Shown here one piece after another: positions 45,827 through 57,686 of a stretch of 64,000 bases of DNA. Made by a program: the position numbers and the translations under genes. This DNA is from Manduca sexta (lineage: Eukaryota > Arthropoda > Insecta > Lepidoptera > Sphingidae), in the NCBI RefSeq assembly GCF_014839805.1, contig NC_051124.1, positions 7,936,001-8,000,000 on the forward strand. Reading direction: 5' to 3'. The notes under the pieces were generated by a model, which saw only the letters and a list, made by a program, of their open reading frames with translations, was not told the DNA's origin and searched no databases. Within the stretch, counting starts at the first letter, position 1; each line of letters starts with the position of its first letter.

Positions 45827-48750
45827 AGTAGTTTCTAACTTAGTATCCTGCATAGTCATGTATCTTTTGTCATAGATAGCTCTTACTATCAATAGATGTT
45901 CGCAAAAATTAGTCAAACAGGCCAAGTGGTACTATTTATTTGATGTATATCATGGGGCGTGCGTTTGAATTTAGCTTTCATATAACCCTCGAACAAAATT
46001 GACAAACTCACAACCTCGTGATATTACCCCGCGCCGCATGTTCAACTAACATTAGTGTAGATTGCAAATGTTTTGTGTAATAAAACATTGCTTGTGTCAC
46101 TCAAGTTTCACTCCATTTCAGTTGATAGCTCTGTAGTTTATGTGTAAGAGAGGTGAAATAATGTCACGCAACATTTTTGTTTTGTACGAAGTCGGAATGA
46201 TATATTCGTTTGTGGATTAGTGCCAAAACCTTTTAATAATTTAAGATGTGTTAATAAAATATTCTTTTGATCGTAAAAATGATATATTTTCTTTACAGCG
46301 CCTATATTATTCTTAGCAGTCGTTGTAGTAGTGTTCTGTATAACTGATGCATATCTTTGAAAAGTAATATTGTAAGTTAGTGTTTCTTATTTTCTTTTTT
46401 ATTAAGTAAGATTTATGAATAAAAACGAAGGCAATAAAACCATATGGAAACATTTCGAGGAGGCCTGTGCTGAAGTGAAGCAAACAGACAAAGAGACCCT
46501 TAGACACAAACAAATTTATTTAATTCATTAATATTTTAATAAAAACGAAGTGTGGCTTGTGTCTCGTTCCGCATGAAAAGTTTATCCCCGGATACAATGA
46601 CCCACTAAGTAATTTTCCAAGAAAAGGTAACCATTGTATTCATAGTCATATACATAGTATAGGAGATGTCTATGTAAAATTTCATACAGTTACCCTGCTG
46701 TGTTTTCTATCAAAAATAAAAATATTTACTCACTTTTGCATTTAGTAAGATAACGCTAACATATCACAAGTATATTAAATTAATAAGAAAATTTAATTTT
46801 CTTTTCTACCTCCTCATTATTATTATTTAGATTTTAATTCAATATGTTGTTAGTGGTAAATGCTGTGTTCACCTATTAGTAGCACATATATTAGACGCTG
46901 TACCTTATTGCTTTATTATATTGATTGTTGTAATATGTAGTGCTGTTAGTGTACCTTCTTACAAATAAATTAATAAATACAGTAGGTAATTTAAAATAAC
47001 CGAATGTATCATTCGGTAGCGAGTTTTCCTTGCTAATAAGTTATAAATAGTGTCCTTATTGTTACTACTGTAATTTGTATGCATATTGTATCTAATTATC
47101 CTTCAGTTATGTTGGAATTTAGAATATTGATTTAAAAATATGAGCGTTACTTATGTTGAGAAACTTCGATCCATTTGAATATTCTTCTTCTTCTTCTCAG
47201 TCGTAACACTCTTGACAGAGAGGTCGTGGTCGTCATGTAGTGTTTTCCGGAGCAGATGCAATGCGCCTCACGATCTTTCGCCATATCTCTCTGTTGGAGG
47301 ATATTCTGGTGCACTCATGTACATTTGAATATTACGATACCATTTTTTTTTACTAGGTTTGGATTTATGACGATCAGATAAATGATATGCCCTTCTAAGA
47401 CTGTACGTACTCGTTATATGACATCCATTTATTTGGCTATATTGTTTAACAATCTCACAAACAACAGCGCAAGTCATTTCTTAATTATAAAAAAAACTTA
47501 TTGACGAGGACTATCACTTATACTTATTTTTAGGCATCACAAATATATTCCAGTTCAAGCAACTATAAAAATATTTTTTTGTCGATTCAAAATCTATACA
47601 AAATTATTACATTCAAAATTGAGTTCCATTCAGTGGTTTATACGTCATGGTTTAACAAACATTCACACGTCTTCACGCATTTTCACACTTATTGTAGAAG
47701 GTACGGTAATACAGAACTGATCAGCTGACTTTATTTCTATCTATAATATTTTACTAAAGCTCTGTTGACGATTTCACATCATCTTGCTAATAACACACTT
47801 TAGCATTTCGTTTGTAACGTTAATAATGCATAGTAATCAGCGCAGAGCGATTCGACAACGCATTAAAATAAGAAAGAATGCAAATTACTTTATAAATTTA
47901 TATTATAATGGACTAATTAGTGTTTGTTTAGTGCAGAGGTTCCCAAATTTGTTTTGTTACGCGACCTTGCTTCCTAAAATAGAAATTCCTACGACCCCTT
48001 TTCTCTACAGTGCAAGATAAAGAAAGCCAGGGGTTCACCAAGTATCGTCACTAATATTATGAAAGTGAGTTTGTTTATTTGTTACGCCTTCACACCTCTA
48101 TTACTCTAACCGATGATAATGAAATTTTACAAATAGGTTGTCAGGGGTACAGAAGGACATATGGTATTCATTCATATAAAAGTGCTGTTCCTGATGGATA
48201 GAAATTTATTCTACATTACATAATAAATTCATATTCAATTCATAATCTACATTAATGGCCCCCTTTTCATGTTGTCACGCCTCCCTAGGGGAGCGTGCCT
48301 CCTACTTTAAAAAGCAATGGTTTAGATTACCAATAATTGTAATGTATGGTGGTAATAGATTTGTGACGGTTTCTTTTTTTCTGTGAATTGAACTTGTTTA
48401 TCTACGCCAGTTTAAAATGATAATGTTTGACTATTTATTTTACATATTATGAAACTAGTGTTATCATTTCTATGGAGTAAAAGGGTCCCACGCAAAGATA
48501 TGCATTTTTAGCAAGTGATTATAATATGTTCATACAACGTAATTCTCAAATATCAAACAGTACAATGGCAAATATTAGTTTGCAATTCAAAGCTCTGATT
48601 GATTTTTATACTGCTATCTTACCATCAGCTTGCATCTCGTCATTCTTTTGTATAAACGATGAAGCCGCAATGGATGGAAAGTGGGTAAAACACAATCACA
48701 ATCAAATCAATGTATTTATAATTCTTTGGGGGCTCGTATGTACGTGAACA
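45827..48750. other. AT-rich tract with small repeat remnants
   Basis: 47160-47325 on the minus strand encodes SNREIWRKIVRRIASAP, resembling the C-terminal region of a LINE polymerase. 47938-48320 has ends 'cagaggttcccaaatttgtt' and 'aaaaagcaatggtttag' around decayed sequence, likely an old DNA element. No host exon was recognised. Confidence 0.4.
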
Positions 48751-48754
48751 GGTC

Positions 48755-48890
48755 AACAAGGTGGAAAGACTTTGTATAGGTCACAGGAACTGGCTTAATC
48801 CAAGCAGCTTTTAACAGGTTGGTCTGGAAGTCTTTGGGAGAGGCCTATGTTCAGCAAAGGACTTCCAAAGGCTGTCGAAGAAGACGTATG
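48755..48890 (+). pseudogene. LINE polymerase C-terminal remnant
   Basis: Broken frames include RWKD, HRNWLNP and WKSLGEAYVQQRTSKG. The W-x-x-LGEAYVQQ ending is common at the C-terminus of lepidopteran non-LTR polymerases (RTE-like layout). Too short and decayed for a firm clade. Confidence 0.45.
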
Positions 48891-51221
48891 TGGATGCATG
48901 AGTTCCATGCCAAACTTCTAGCCATCTGTGAACTTTCGTACTAAATTTTTTCTCTTTAAAAATTCTTTACAATTCCATGATGATTTGCAACTATTTTACG
49001 AGTAGATTCACGTCGTGTGTGAAGGGTTTTATCAAAAATGACAAAGAGATTGGCAACCGTTTCAGCTAGAACAGTGTGGCCTATTAATCTGACAAGGAGC
49101 AAAGGCATAAAGGTCAGACGTGGATGTAAAACCCGAGCAGGGACTACACAAGCTCCCTCATGCGTTATGAATTTTTGATATGAAAAAGTAGGAAGGTTCA
49201 GTGACCTAGTATAAGATTGTAACGTTTCTTTATATTTTAACAGAAGTAAATATACATTAATTATGTGTTAATATTTGAAAAATGTTTCTTGGAGAACTCA
49301 TCTAACTAATTGGATTAAATAGATCCTCCTGTTCTCAGCTAAAAATGGTTTTCTTGCGACCGAGCTGAAGATATGCTTTAGGAAAAATATATTTTAAATT
49401 AAACAACGAATATAACACCTTATTCTCCAAGAATAGGTGTCATGTCCTAACAGATATTTTTTCTTAAAAGAAAAAGATGGTTATTTCTTTTGCTATTAAA
49501 TTTATAGCCAGATATCAAGCATCTATTCTCGCAATTGAAGTTCGAGTCTCGCAAGATGTTTACATGGTTCACGAAACTGAAGGTTAGAGATTGACGTAAA
49601 CTAGGTACATATTCTCCATCCGTTTACTTAACAAAGGTCAACGTTAACTAGCGGATACGAATAATAGGGGTCTTATGACGTCACGGGGCACACGTCGACA
49701 ACGAAATGCTTTAAGTACGACACGTGTACTTATGTTTTAGAAGAAAAAGTTTAAGAATTACTGAAACTAATAGTTATTTATTTAAAGATTATTATTCAAT
49801 TTTTAGGATAGTAGGTAATAGGTATTATGAGTGTTAAGTATATTTTTTAAGTCGAACTCGTTAGTTTTTTGGCGGCGATTTTATATTAAAGCTGCGTATC
49901 AGAGCCTATCTTATCAACTGGTTTTGATTTTGTCCTCTAAAATCTACATTTATAAACTCAGCAGTGCGCATTGCGTCTTCATTATTCATAATACTACACC
50001 TAACGTTAATAGAAACGTTAAAACACATTCTTGCCAAGAGTATTAATAAATGAGAATGCAATAAAAATATAGTTCTAGTTGTCTTGTGTTTACTTCGCAT
50101 TATTACGGGCACGTCTCACATCACGTAAATAGGGCATAAATACAGTGTATTGGCTCGCCGAACGCTCGCAGGCCCACATTATTACAATAGACGCAGTCGC
50201 CTAGTAATTAAGCACAGATTGTACCCTGTCATGGGGTTAACAAGGAACTTAATAGCACCCTTGTAATTAATGGCAAATTGATTTTAGTGTCGCCCGTACA
50301 ATATCGACAGTTCAGTTTTAATAAATTTTACTAGAATTTTATAGTGACGTCGTATGATTTTGGAATATAAAGTTTACAGATATATATTATTATAGATATT
50401 ATGGATGCAATTTAATTGTATTTACGACGCCAAGTTATGGGTTATAGAAGGGCAGCAACAGGCGTAGTGAAGCTACTTTGCTTTGCTTTTAAAAAAAAAA
50501 ACATCGGGTGTAGATTTGCAGGAATTGGGCTGTAGTGTAAAAAGATGTATTTTCAGACAAAAATAACTGAACTTTATACTTATACTTGAATGCATATTTC
50601 CAATAAAAATTATATCGTATTTTCAGAGAATTATAATTCTGTCGATGAGAGTGCTATTGAAGTTTTCCTCTCTAGGGGCAGTGTCTGTTTTGAGTCCCTC
50701 TTCTTTAGCCGACGCCCATGAATCGTGTTAATAGCTCATTCATACAGACATGACGTTACATGACGCAACTTACAGGTATTACAGTGTTCAAATGTTACTT
50801 AGATTGAGATTTATGGTTTATTCAACACGTTTCCTTCACACATGCACAATGCACATACCTCGGTCTAGTTATAAATTGATTGAAACTTTATTAAAATCCA
50901 TACATATGCATAACACTTAAGTGTAAATTATATTTTGTTCAGATATATTTTTCGGATTACCGCAAGGGTGATGATCCTTGCTAGTCTTGTGTTTTTTATG
51001 CAAATTATTAAAACCTGTAAAATAAATTTATTCTTTATTCGTACGCTAAATTAGCAAAAGAATCTTCAATTTTTAATCTAAATGTACAATGTTATAATCT
51101 AATGCATTAGTAGGTCAATTCGTCTTGTACTTTAATTTCTCGTTAGTGATTGGTGTACTGCCAAACACAAACATTTCTAAGGAATTTCAGTTGTTGAAAT
51201 AGTAGAAACATTAAATATTAA
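48891..51221. other. AT-rich tract, no gene recognised
   Basis: No coding exon, tRNA or strong repeat was seen. A small hairpin (acaccttattct / agaataggtgt) occurs near 49418-49442. Confidence 0.3.
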
Positions 51222-51532
51222 TAATATCAGCCCTTTATTATATACTTGCCCACTGCTAAGCATGGGCCTCCTCTACTACTGAGAAGGATTAGGGCTTAGT
51301 CCACCACGCTGGCCTAGTGCGGATTGGTACACTTCACACACATTCTAAATTCCTATAGAGAACTTCTCAGATGTGCTCCTCACGTTGTTTTCCTTCACGG
51401 TTAAAGCGAACGATAAATTCACAAACAATACATACATGAATTTAGAAAAGTCAGAGGTGTGTGTCCTTGGGATTTGAACCTACGGACATTCGTCTTGGCA
51501 GTCCGTTCCGCACCCAACTCGGCTATCGCCGC
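51222..51532 (-). repeat. tRNA-derived SINE, copy on minus strand
   Basis: The same family as 40444-40773: the reverse complement has gcggcgatagccgagttggg and ggttcaaatccc and the shared body. It carries a small deletion near the 'cacatctgagaag' part of the body. Confidence 0.85.
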
Positions 51533-51676
51533 ATTTTAAGATTTTTTTTTTGCACATTTGTAACATTGCTATATACATTTATACAATTTTTAAAGTAATT
51601 ATTACTGATACATTTAAATATAATGCGCATCGTAGATGTGAAGCATTGGAATGTTAATTATTGTCTTAACGTAACC

Positions 51677-51741
51677 AGCTCAGGCTTTCCGAGTATTATA
51701 ATATAATAAGCAGACGTTATAATACTCGGAAAGCCTGAGCT
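51677..51741. repeat. Hairpin with 25-bp perfect arms
   Basis: Arms 51677-51701 and 51717-51741 are exact reverse complements around a 15-nt loop. Not part of any recognised element. Confidence 0.9.
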
Positions 51742-52897
51742 AAATTGCTAGGTAATCACCGTAACTTACTTTTTAAAGTAACTCGTAATACAAGTTTGTA
51801 AATTTTAACTGTCTTCAGTTTGTTTGACGGAATTTGGTCGTGACCTAGTAAAGCAGCTCTCTGAAACGTGTTTCCTTGGAATTGTGATTTAGAAAAACGG
51901 AAATAAAATAAAAATTATTGATATTTTTATAAATAATTATAATCCTTGTCGTGTTGCAATATAGGAGGAATGCATTTGGCATGCCACGATAACGGGCATT
52001 TTGAATTAGTTGTCTAAGAAAAAGAGCTAATATTCAAATGCCTAAAAAGATCTTCCTAAAATAATTTACCTAAGAGCTATCGCCATCATATCAGCTTTTC
52101 AATAAAAAAAAAATGCATCAGAATCGGTCTATTCATTTGGGTGCCTAGGTGCCACAGCCAGATACACCTTAAACTTGGACGTTGCATCGTAACCTGAATT
52201 ATAGCTCTCTACATCCATGTTATGGAATGAAATATAGATTTAGAGATTTCAAAAGTATGTTTTAACATGGCCTACTTACCTGAATTAATCGCCAATTAAT
52301 TTTGTAATCACATAACATGTTAATTAATAACTCGATGTAACTTTGTGACAGATTTAAAAAAAAACATTTAATCTATACGGCAGTTTATGCGCTTCAAACA
52401 AATTCGATACACACAACCATTGAATATGCCTTTGTGGGATAAAACTACTTTTAAGACAATAAATATATTTAGATATGCAAATGTGTTCATAACCATGACT
52501 TTGTTGATGAATGTTTTTTTCCATTTACCAGATGCTGGTTATAAGCCGTTATGTAAATACTACATAATAAAACGCCTAGTCATGTTAGTTTAAACGTGTT
52601 GAATTAAACGTTTGGTTTATTCAAGGTGTTTCACGTCGGAAAACCACGGGGTTTATGTCCGGTATATTACCTATACGCACCGTTAGTCAATTGATTCATT
52701 CAATGACTCAACAATGTTCAGTTTGAGCTGATAAGGAAAATTTTTAGAGTACGTTGATTTAATAATGTATAATGTGTTTAGGAAGCTATATAACGTAATT
52801 TAACGATTGAGAGAGTAAAGGGGCGGCGAGGATTTTTGTAGCAAGACATATGTTCTGTTTCTTTGCAGATAAAATAGATCTATCTATACATATAGAG

Positions 52898-53343
52898 CAT
52901 GGTTGCACAGACTTATTAAGACTAGGGGCCACTCGGGCAAATCATGAACTGATGGCGGGCCGGCCGGCTGAAGTATAGGTAATTAAAGACAATAAAGAAT
53001 TGATAATAATTTATTAAAATTGAAAAAGAATTTATTAATTTGAAGCGTGGCACTGCATAGTGCTTACAATCTTTTTTTATATTTGGCTCAAATTTACTTT
53101 TAGCAACACGTAAAACTGCTTCCAAACTTTCATTTGCAAGGCGGTTTCGATTTTTTGTTTTATTATTATTTAGTATTGAAAAAGTTTGTTCACATATATA
53201 GGTAGAACCAAATAAGTTGGCTGGCTGGAATAGAATTCAATATTTTTCGGATGTACGAGAGTATTATTTTTACTGTCGGCGGGCCACCAGTATTCGACTG
53301 GCGGGCCGCATGCGGCCCGCGGGCCGCTGTCTGTGCATCCATG
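52898..53343 (-). mobile_element. Deletion derivative of a hAT transposon with 8-bp target duplication
   Basis: The ends catggttgcacagac and gtctgtgcatccatg are near-perfect inverted repeats of the hAT form. atatagag occurs at 52890-52897 and 53344-53351, a perfect 8-bp duplication as expected for hAT. On the minus strand an open stretch reads YICEQTFSILNNNKTKNRNR then LEAVLRVAKSKFEPNI, the hAT C-terminal dimerisation region. GC-rich subterminal sequence (gcgggccgcatgcggcccgc) lies at the right end. The catalytic part is missing, so it can only have moved with a helper transposase. Confidence 0.85.
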
Positions 53344-53481
53344 ATATAGAGCAATAAGGGGATCTTTTGTGTAGGTAAAAATTGTTCAAACAGTTTCAAA
53401 ATTCCGTCATTTATAGTCAATCTATTGAGAGACAAAATAGTTTACAGTCGTCGATGTCAAATGGGAGTAGTTGTCAGGTCA

Positions 53482-53660
53482 GGGGCCTTAATCTCTATCC
53501 CGCACGTTATTTTAACAGTGCGTAACAAGCACGGAACACAACGCATCATGTTTAGGACTATAGAAATTTGGCTTATAGAATACCATTCCACGCACATTTC
53601 TCGAAGATATCATGACACGGCCGCGTTACGCGTTTACACTATCATACAGAATAAGGGCCC
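53482..53660 (-). mobile_element. 180-bp MITE, copy 2 (inverted relative to copy 1)
   Basis: The reverse complement of 45647-45826 with only a handful of mismatches. Right next to it, 53665-53710 has three imperfect 'ttaagacaacctgt' tandem units. Confidence 0.75.
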
Positions 53661-54374
53661 AGTTATTAAGACAACCTGTTAAGACAACTTATTGTTAAGA
53701 CAACCTGTCTATTAACCTGCGATGAACCAATGTTCGATGACCCAATACCCAATCTATAATGTGGAGAAAGTTCTAACAATAAAAAACTTACAATAGTCTA
53801 TAATTTAAAGATACGGTTTAATATAGCAGACTATTCGATTATCTATTTCATGACATTTAAAAATAATAGCATTACAGAAAATACATACCGCCTAAGATTC
53901 TATTAGATCTCTAGACCAAATTCAAACAATTGTATATCTGAAGTAGTAAGTGCCAGTAAACAACGCAAATGCAAGGAAGCAGGACATAATGAATAGCACC
54001 TTCGTGCCCGGCGAACCTCATGGGGTCACAGGAGATGTAATTAATTTGCGAGGAACTTCTAATCTAGGCCACAGGAAATTCCGTAAACCTAGTGACAGAT
54101 CACACGAGTTTCACTAATTTCTAAATTAATGAATGTTTATGATATTCAAATAAAATGGAAAATCTGTTGCAATATTCATTATTGTTATGTCACGAAATGC
54201 CGCACATAATAAATGTTAGTAACTTTGGTAATCACTAGAATCATTTCTTTTTTATGAGACTTAATGTTACATAATATTATGTAAAACATATATTATTAGC
54301 CTGATATTGGAATTTGAAATGGCGATAAACTCGCCTATCTGTCATATGATAATCATTAAATGGTACATACTTAC

Positions 54375-54480
54375 TGTTGGGGACTGTATTGAAACTTCCA
54401 CGGATTTGTTCACTGGTTTATTTCGAATCTGCTTATCTCGTACCAATTTTCTTATTCTGCCTCGAACTACAAACTACGCA
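54375..54480 (-). other. Candidate first exon (5' UTR) of an unseen minus-strand gene
   Basis: Read on the minus strand from the retrotransposon insertion point, about 106 nt of unremarkable leader-like sequence end at a strong splice donor, cccaaca|gtaagtatg (intron starts at 54374 going down). Together with the promoter-like block at 60309-60720 it would form one interrupted promoter and first exon. No downstream exon was recognised. Confidence 0.3.
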
Positions 54481-54503
54481 TTTTTTTTTTTTTTTTTTTT
54501 TTT

Positions 54504-54732
54504 GATCCTGTCTTACGTTTGTTAGCCTGGCAAGGGCCGGCTTATACAAACACACCGGTCTTGCGGGTGCGTGCTTTAGGCACTGCGAGCCCTTAAGTGA
54601 CCATGCTGAGGGCGACCCTCTAAAGGGTCACGACCTCGGCTCAGGACGGCCACTGAGAGAGGATGTTTTTGGGGACATCAGCGATTATGGAAACGCGAAA
54701 GGAGCGAAAAACGACCTAACCGTCTAACATGT
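54504..54732 (-). other. Retrotransposon 3' UTR
   Basis: A GC-rich region between the ORF2 stop and the poly-A tail, with the hairpin-prone 'gggcgaccctctaaagggtc' at about 54610-54630. Expected to be the site recognised by the element's polymerase. Confidence 0.6.
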
Positions 54733-57686
54733 TTACATCGGCGCCCGGGCCGGAATTATCAGAAGGGTCGGGAGGACGGGGGACGCGGCGAGGTCCTCGA
54801 CGGCGAGGACGGAGCAGCGGTCGTGTTGAGTGTTTGAGCTTTTAAGCAGCTCGTGCTTTCTACGTATTGCCAGAGTTATATCGTCCTCTGGATCTGATAA
54901 GACTGAACGCGGTCTTCTCCATTTGGCGCGGTCAAATGGAGTGTATTTAGAATTTAGTCGGATTAACGGATTCGGGTGATTGACCGCCTTATCGAAATAG
55001 CGTCTGCTGGCCATGTGCATAAAGTGCCTGATGGTCGGCATATCGGTGTCCACGTGGAGGTTGCGATTGCGAACGTACCACGGGGCATCGAGTGCACGTC
55101 TGAGGAATTTGTTTTGTAACACCTGCAGACGCTGAAGTCGAGCAGGCGGTATATGCGCGAATACGGGGACGCGTACGTCATGATCGGTCTAACGCACGTA
55201 GTAAAGATCCTAATCTTGTTGCGGATAGACATCTTACTTTTTCTGTTTAAGAGCCAGTGGAGCTGGCCCATCGCGAATGCGGCTCGCGCGCGTACCGCAT
55301 TTACGTGTGGGGCGAAGGTCAACCTCTGATCAAGGATCACACCTAGATATTTGACCTTATGGGTCCAAGGGATGATTTGGCCAGACAATCTAACTGAAGC
55401 GTTAGGCGCTTCTTTCTGAAGCTTCCTATGGAATAGGATAGCTTGGCTTTTGGAGGGGTTGACAGTGATGCGCCATTTGCGAAACCACTCGCCGAGCTGG
55501 TCGGCGGCGGCCTGCAAAATGCGCACCACATGTTCCGGTTCTCTACGTGAAGCGTAGATCGCCGTGTCGTCCGCGAAGAGCGCCAGATGGGCGTCTTTGT
55601 ATTTAGGAATATCGCTAGTATATAGCGAGAATAGAAAAGGTGATAGCGCGGAGCCTTGCGGGACTCCGGCCGAGATGGTATGACGAGAGAGAGGGTGCCC
55701 TCGACACGATATTTGAAACCGCGATTCGACAAAACTCTCGTATGATGTGCACGAGCTGTGTGGGCACGTTGAGAGTGTACAGCTTGTACAACAAGCCGTT
55801 GTGCCACACTTTGTCGAATGCTTTCTCAATATCGAAGAAGAGAGCACCGGTATAGAATCCTAACTTAAATCTGGAATAGACATGCTCCGTGATGCGGAGT
55901 ATCTGATGCACGCAACTGTGCCTATTTCGAAAACCAAACTGCTCTGGAGGGAGCAGATTGTGGGAGTGAGCTACTATTTTGAGACGGTCGAGGACGATCC
56001 GCTCATAAAGTTTCCCTATCGTGCTAAGTAGGCTAATGGGCCTATAAGAGGCCGGTTCTGACGCGGGTTTACCCGGCTTGTGAATTCCTATCACGACTGC
56101 TTCTTTCCAGGCCTCAGGAAAGTAGCAGTTCTGGAATGCTGCATTGAGGATGTCAGCAAGAATCTTGACCAGATGCCCCGGTAGCATTTTCAGTAACCTA
56201 GTGGGGATACCGTCAGCTCCGGGGGCTTTTCGCCTATTTAGTGCCTTGATCAGAGTGACGACTTCTTCGATCGTCACCGGCGCGAGGGGTCGGGGGCACG
56301 TCGACGTCCGGGTCGATTGTTTGAAATGGTCGCGGAATAGGCGGCGAAGGGATCGCGTTCCTACTTTCGACAAAAGTGTCTACCGCAACAAGATGATCGT
56401 GGTCTACGGAATTGTTTCGAGCGAGCATTGAGACTGCAGGGTGGAGGCTAATAATTCCGCTTTCTCGTCGTCGTCAAACGCGGGCGTTGATTCGGACGAT
56501 TGAGCGGGGAAAAGAGGCCACATCCTTTCTCTTGAAAGAGCGGACCAGCTTCCAAAAGACCATGTGGGTCGGTTGGATTTCCGACAAGTGCTGCTCCCAC
56601 CTCGAATCGACGGCGTCCTTTACGCGACGTCTGGCCTCACGTTGGAGGTAACGCGCGAGACGCCGTCGATCCGGGGAGGGGTCAGACACGCAGGCCTTTA
56701 GTGCTGCGTTTCGCCTCCTCAGCACCCATCTCACGTCATCGGGAGATGCCCTTGACCGTTGCCGGTCTCGGGCACCCTCTCGGAGCTTTCGCTCAAGACG
56801 TGGTGTAGATGGTTGGTGAAGGAGCGAATCGCGCCGGTCGTTTCCTCGCGAGTCACGATGTTGGGCGGAATAGAAGAGAGAGCATTAGATGAAGTATCGG
56901 CGAGTTTGGTGCTCAAGAGCCGCCAATTCGTCGACACTTTCACCCTGTCGTTAGGACCTGTGTCTGAGGGACCGTTATGGGGGCCTAGATCTAGGATCAC
57001 AGGTCTGTGGTCTGAATCTAACTCGTGTAACACTCGCAGGGAACGCACGTTGAGACATACGTTCCTTACGAGTGCTATATCTAAAATATCTGGTCTGTAA
57101 CTATCGTCTACGAAGCTATAGTGCGTGGGTTCAGAAGGAACCAGAATGCTCATGTCAATCTCGTCAAGACAGCTCTCGAGTACCGCACCCCTACCATTGG
57201 TAGAGTTGCAGTTCCAGAGAGTGTTCTTGGCGTTAAGGTCGCCCGCCAGAAGGACGGACTCCCCCATACTAAGTAGGGTTACAAGTTCGTTGGAGTGAAG
57301 CTCCTTACTGGGAGAGAGATAGGCCGAGATCAGAGTGATCGGCGGGTGTCCTGTCATAGAAAGCCTGCACACTGAAGCCTCAATGTTGCTCACGCTTTCG
57401 GGGGTCGAGAGGTATGCAATGCAGGGACCTTTTAAAATATATGAGAGTGCCACCTTTAGGGCCATTGATGCGATCGTTTCGCACCAGATTAAAATTGGGA
57501 AGTTTGGGACTTCGTTGGGGGGGGTTTGAGGAACGTTTCCTGGAGGAGGAAGACGTCCAATTTATGATCGCGAGCAAAGTCTGAGAGTTCGGCTCGTTGG
57601 CCGCGTAAACCATTAAGGTTGAAAAAGCCCACTCTGAGGGAGCGAGGCTTGAGTCGCGATGGGTTATTTCCGTTTGGAGAAGCCAT
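54733..57686 (-). pseudogene. Retrotransposon ORF2 (endonuclease-reverse transcriptase), frame-broken
   Basis: It starts with ATG at 57686 (MASPNGNNPSRLKPRSLRVG). APE endonuclease motifs appear in order: FFNLNGLRGQ, DVFLLQET, LLAGDLNAKNTLWNC, RPDILDIAL, LDSDHRPVIL. Polymerase blocks follow: RRKAPGADGIP, PASYRPISLLSTIGKLYERI, PPEQFGFRNRHS, FFDIEKAFDKVWH, AGVPQGSALSP, LALFADDTAIYA (catalytic FADD at about 55566-55577), KVKYLGVILD. The last block runs to TAA at 54733. At least seven frame changes lie near 57500, 57420, 56740, 56500, 56370, 55735 and 55170. All catalytic residues seen are conserved, so the copy is young in sequence though not translatable. Confidence 0.9.
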
